A stretch of DNA of 7,557 bases from Clostridia bacterium (GTDB lineage Bacteria; Bacillota; Clostridia; Oscillospirales; Acutalibacteraceae): assembly GCA_900767015.1 (NCBI GenBank), contig CAAFXQ010000265.1:1-7557 (forward strand), written 5' to 3'. The notes beneath the pieces are model-generated. The model searched no databases. It saw only the letters and a program-made list of their open reading frames with translations, and was not told the origin of the DNA. A program made the position numbers and the translations under genes. Position 1 is the first letter of the stretch; each line of letters begins with the position of its first letter. Below, piece by piece: positions 5,900 to 7,557 of the stretch.

Positions 5900-7279
5900 T
5901 CAGAATTCAAGCTTTTCTTCGATATAGTCGGAAAGCTCGTCGATCGGCAACCGGATCTGCTGCATGGTGTCACGGTCACGGACGGTTACGCAGCCGTCTG
6001 TTTCACTTTCGAAATCGTATGTGATGCACAACGGCGTACCGATTTCGTCCTCACGACGGTATCTCTTGCCGATGGAACCGGTTTCATCGAAGTCTACCAT
6101 AAATTTCTTTGCGAGCTTTTCATAAACCTCCATTGCTTTACCGGAAAGCTTCTTGGAGAGAGGAAGAACGGCAGCTTTATAGGGAGCAACAACGGGACTC
6201 AGGTGAAGAACGACACGGGTATCGTTTTTCTCGGCGTCGATTACTTCCTCGTCATAGGCTTCGCAAAGAAGTGCCAGAACGGTTCTGTCAAGGCCGTAGG
6301 TTGATTCAATAATATAGGGAATGTATCTTTCGTTTGTTTCGGGATCAAGATACTCCATTTTCTGACCGCTGTATTCCTGATGTCTTGTCAGATCGAAGTT
6401 AGTGCGGTTATGTGTACCGTTGATTTCACCCCAACCGAAGGGGAACAGGAACTCGATATCGCAAGCCGCCTTGGCATAATGAGCAAGCTTTTCGTGGTCG
6501 TGATAGCGAAGGTGCTCAGCAGGGATTCCCAGATCCTCAAAATATTTTTTGCCGTAAGCCTTGAAGTAATCGTAAAGTTCACCGTCCGTACCTTCCTTGC
6601 AGAAAGTCTGGAACTCCATCTGCTCAAATTCGATCGTACGGAAGGTGAAGTTTCCGGGCGTGATCTCGTTTCTGAATGCCTTTCCGATCTGTCCGATTGA
6701 GAACGGAAGCTTTGCACGCATAGTACGCTGAACATTCAGGTAGTTTACATACTCACCCTGCGCATTTTCCGGACGCAGGTAGATAACGCTCTTGCTGTTA
6801 TTGGTGACGCCGCGGAAGGTCTGGAACATCAGGTTGAACTCACGGATGTCGGTGAAATTATGCTTGCCGCAGTGCGGGCACGGAATGCTGTGATCCTTGA
6901 TGTATTGGAACATTTCTTCCTTGGTCATGCCGTCCGCATGGGCATCGGGATCGAAATCGTCAATAAGATTATCGGCTCTGTGACGCATTTTACATTCCTT
7001 ACAGTCAAGAAGCGGATCGGAGAAAGAAGCGACGTGACCGCTTGCTTCCCATACTCTCGGATGCATCAGAATATCGGCATCGACCTCATAGCTGTTTTTG
7101 CGTTCCTGAATAAAACGCTTGCGCCATGTGTCCTTGACATTGTTTTTCAGTCTTGCGCCGAGAGGGCCATAGTCCCATGTGTTCGCAAGTCCGCCGTAAA
7201 TATCGCTTCCCGGGAAGATGAAGCCTCTTCCTTTACAAAGGGCTACGATTTTTTCCATTGTTTTTTCAGTATTGTTCAT
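5900..7279 (-). CDS. glyQS: Glycyl-tRNA synthetase (alpha2, class II)
   Basis: The enzyme charges tRNA-Gly with glycine using ATP in the cytosol. At 459 residues it is the single-chain dimeric type, not the alpha2beta2 GlyQ plus GlyS type. Visible parts in order: N-terminal KGRGFIFPGSDIYGG (16-30), DYGPLG (36-41), a zinc-binding insert with Cys93, Cys96, Cys134 and Cys137, class II motif 2 at FRNEITP to FEQMEF (202-223), the glycine-pocket segment WGEINGTHNRTNFDL (283-297), motif 3 GLDRTVLALL (329-338), and an anticodon-binding domain from about 355 to the end. I chose the ATG at 7279 because AGGAG (7288-7292) lies eight bases upstream and the promoter at 7329-7357 would start the transcript after the upstream in-frame ATG at 7492. 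The leader is only about 43 bases, so there is no room for the glycine T-box often seen before this gene. Confidence 0.97.
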   Translation of the reverse strand: MNNTEKTMEKIVALCKGRGFIFPGSDIYGGLANTWDYGPLGARLKNNVKDTWRKRFIQERKNSYEVDADILMHPRVWEASGHVASFSDPLLDCKECKMRHRADNLIDDFDPDAHADGMTKEEMFQYIKDHSIPCPHCGKHNFTDIREFNLMFQTFRGVTNNSKSVIYLRPENAQGEYVNYLNVQRTMRAKLPFSIGQIGKAFRNEITPGNFTFRTIEFEQMEFQTFCKEGTDGELYDYFKAYGKKYFEDLGIPAEHLRYHDHEKLAHYAKAACDIEFLFPFGWGEINGTHNRTNFDLTRHQEYSGQKMEYLDPETNERYIPYIIESTYGLDRTVLALLCEAYDEEVIDAEKNDTRVVLHLSPVVAPYKAAVLPLSKKLSGKAMEVYEKLAKKFMVDFDETGSIGKRYRREDEIGTPLCITYDFESETDGCVTVRDRDTMQQIRLPIDELSDYIEEKLEF

Positions 7280-7287
7280 ATCTGAAA

Positions 7288-7292
7288 CTCCT
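7288..7292 (-). promoter_or_regulatory. Ribosome site that fixes the glyQS start
   Basis: AGGAG on the minus strand, within AAAGGAG, eight bases before the ATG at 7279. The in-frame extension of 71 codons up to 7492 crosses the promoter and is not family-like. Confidence 0.88.
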
Positions 7293-7328
7293 TTCACACA
7301 AAAGGCTCCAAGCCGCCTATTAAACTTT

Positions 7329-7357
7329 ATAATAATATAAAAAGAGTAAATAGTCAA
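7329..7357 (-). promoter_or_regulatory. Promoter of glyQS
   Basis: On the minus strand TTGACT (7352-7357), 17 bases, then TATTAT (7329-7334). The predicted start is near 7322. The short leader holds only a small imperfect dyad (AGGC and GCCT around 7303-7318) and no T-box features. Confidence 0.8.
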
Positions 7358-7395
7358 GAAAAAATATCTCACGAATAAACATCGCAACTGTATGC

Positions 7396-7425
7396 TTGAC
7401 AAAATGCCGACGGTTGTTATATAAT
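7396..7425 (+). promoter_or_regulatory. Perfect-consensus plus-strand promoter
   Basis: TTGACA (7396-7401), 18 bases, then TATAAT (7420-7425); both boxes match the sigma-A consensus exactly. It diverges from the glyQS promoter, with 38 bases between the -35 boxes. The predicted start is near 7432. No open reading frame with a ribosome site follows before the window ends, so it drives a non-coding RNA or a gene beyond the edge. Confidence 0.85.
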
Positions 7426-7431
7426 GTAGCT

Positions 7432-7554
7432 CTGTAAGTTTGCACTTACAAAAGTCAATCTCAAAAACATCCCGGCATTTGTCATAGCACACAACTAATG
7501 CCGTCTTTGTCGTTAAAAATCCTTGAAATACACAGAGTATTCCTGCGGATTTTT
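7432..7554 (+). ncRNA. Candidate small RNA or attenuated leader, three hairpins
   Basis: Downstream of the consensus promoter three hairpins lie in order. The first is TGTAAGT (7433-7439) with ACTTACA (7444-7450), a 4-base loop right at the expected 5' end. The second is CGGCATT (7473-7479) with AATGCCG (7497-7503), loop 17 bases. The third is AAAAATCC (7515-7522) with GGATTTTT (7547-7554), with inner pairing of AATAC (7527-7531) and GTATT (7537-7541). The last has the A-stem-T form of an intrinsic terminator, so a transcript of about 120 bases is plausible. It matches no RNA family I can name. It could also be the attenuated leader of a gene to the right, or the third hairpin could terminate a leftward gene that ends outside the window. 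Confidence 0.45.
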
Positions 7555-7557
7555 GCC

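Noticed and set aside
7280..7492. N-terminal extension of glycyl-tRNA synthetase by 71 codons
   Set aside because: It crosses the glyQS promoter and ribosome site and resembles no synthetase; the frame is open by chance.

Overview
The window looks like an ordinary stretch of chromosome from an anaerobic Firmicute, most likely a gut Clostridia of the Oscillospirales/Ruminococcaceae kind. This rests on AGGAGG-type ribosome sites, sigma-A-like promoters with 17-base spacers, short intrinsic terminators, a PyrR attenuator, a single-chain (alpha2) glycyl-tRNA synthetase and protein sequences of clostridial flavour. The assignment is inferred from gene content, not from a marker tree. I see no transposase, integrase, CRISPR array, tRNA or rRNA gene.

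Layout: positions 1-186 are non-coding, with four tandem 7-base units (14-41) and a GC-rich hairpin-forming block (about 59-148). A pyrimidine-salvage operon follows on the minus strand: promoter 2411-2439, PyrR-binding attenuator leader about 2281-2404, pyrR 1721-2257, uraA 241-1635, terminator 187-220. A second minus-strand operon lies upstream of it: a membrane-anchored glycerophosphodiester phosphodiesterase (3219-4058) and an HD-domain hydrolase (2525-3184). A divergent promoter pair separates this from the only plus-strand protein gene, a DUF2804 protein (4240-5280) with its own promoter and terminator. That gene converges on a small exported protein of unknown function (5430-5765, minus). 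Upstream of it on the same strand is glyQS (5900-7279). The last 160 bases carry a perfect-consensus plus-strand promoter and three hairpins that fit a small RNA or an attenuated leader.

Functionally, pyrR and uraA form a self-contained uracil-uptake unit: PyrR senses UMP/UTP and by inference terminates its own transcript, lowering its own level and that of the permease. The other genes are housekeeping (glyQS), membrane-phospholipid turnover (GDPD) or uncharacterised (HD, DUF2804, small exported protein). The least explained items are the RNA-like structure at the right edge, the small exported protein and the repeat/hairpin block at the left edge. I did not find convincing evidence of a new multi-gene system.
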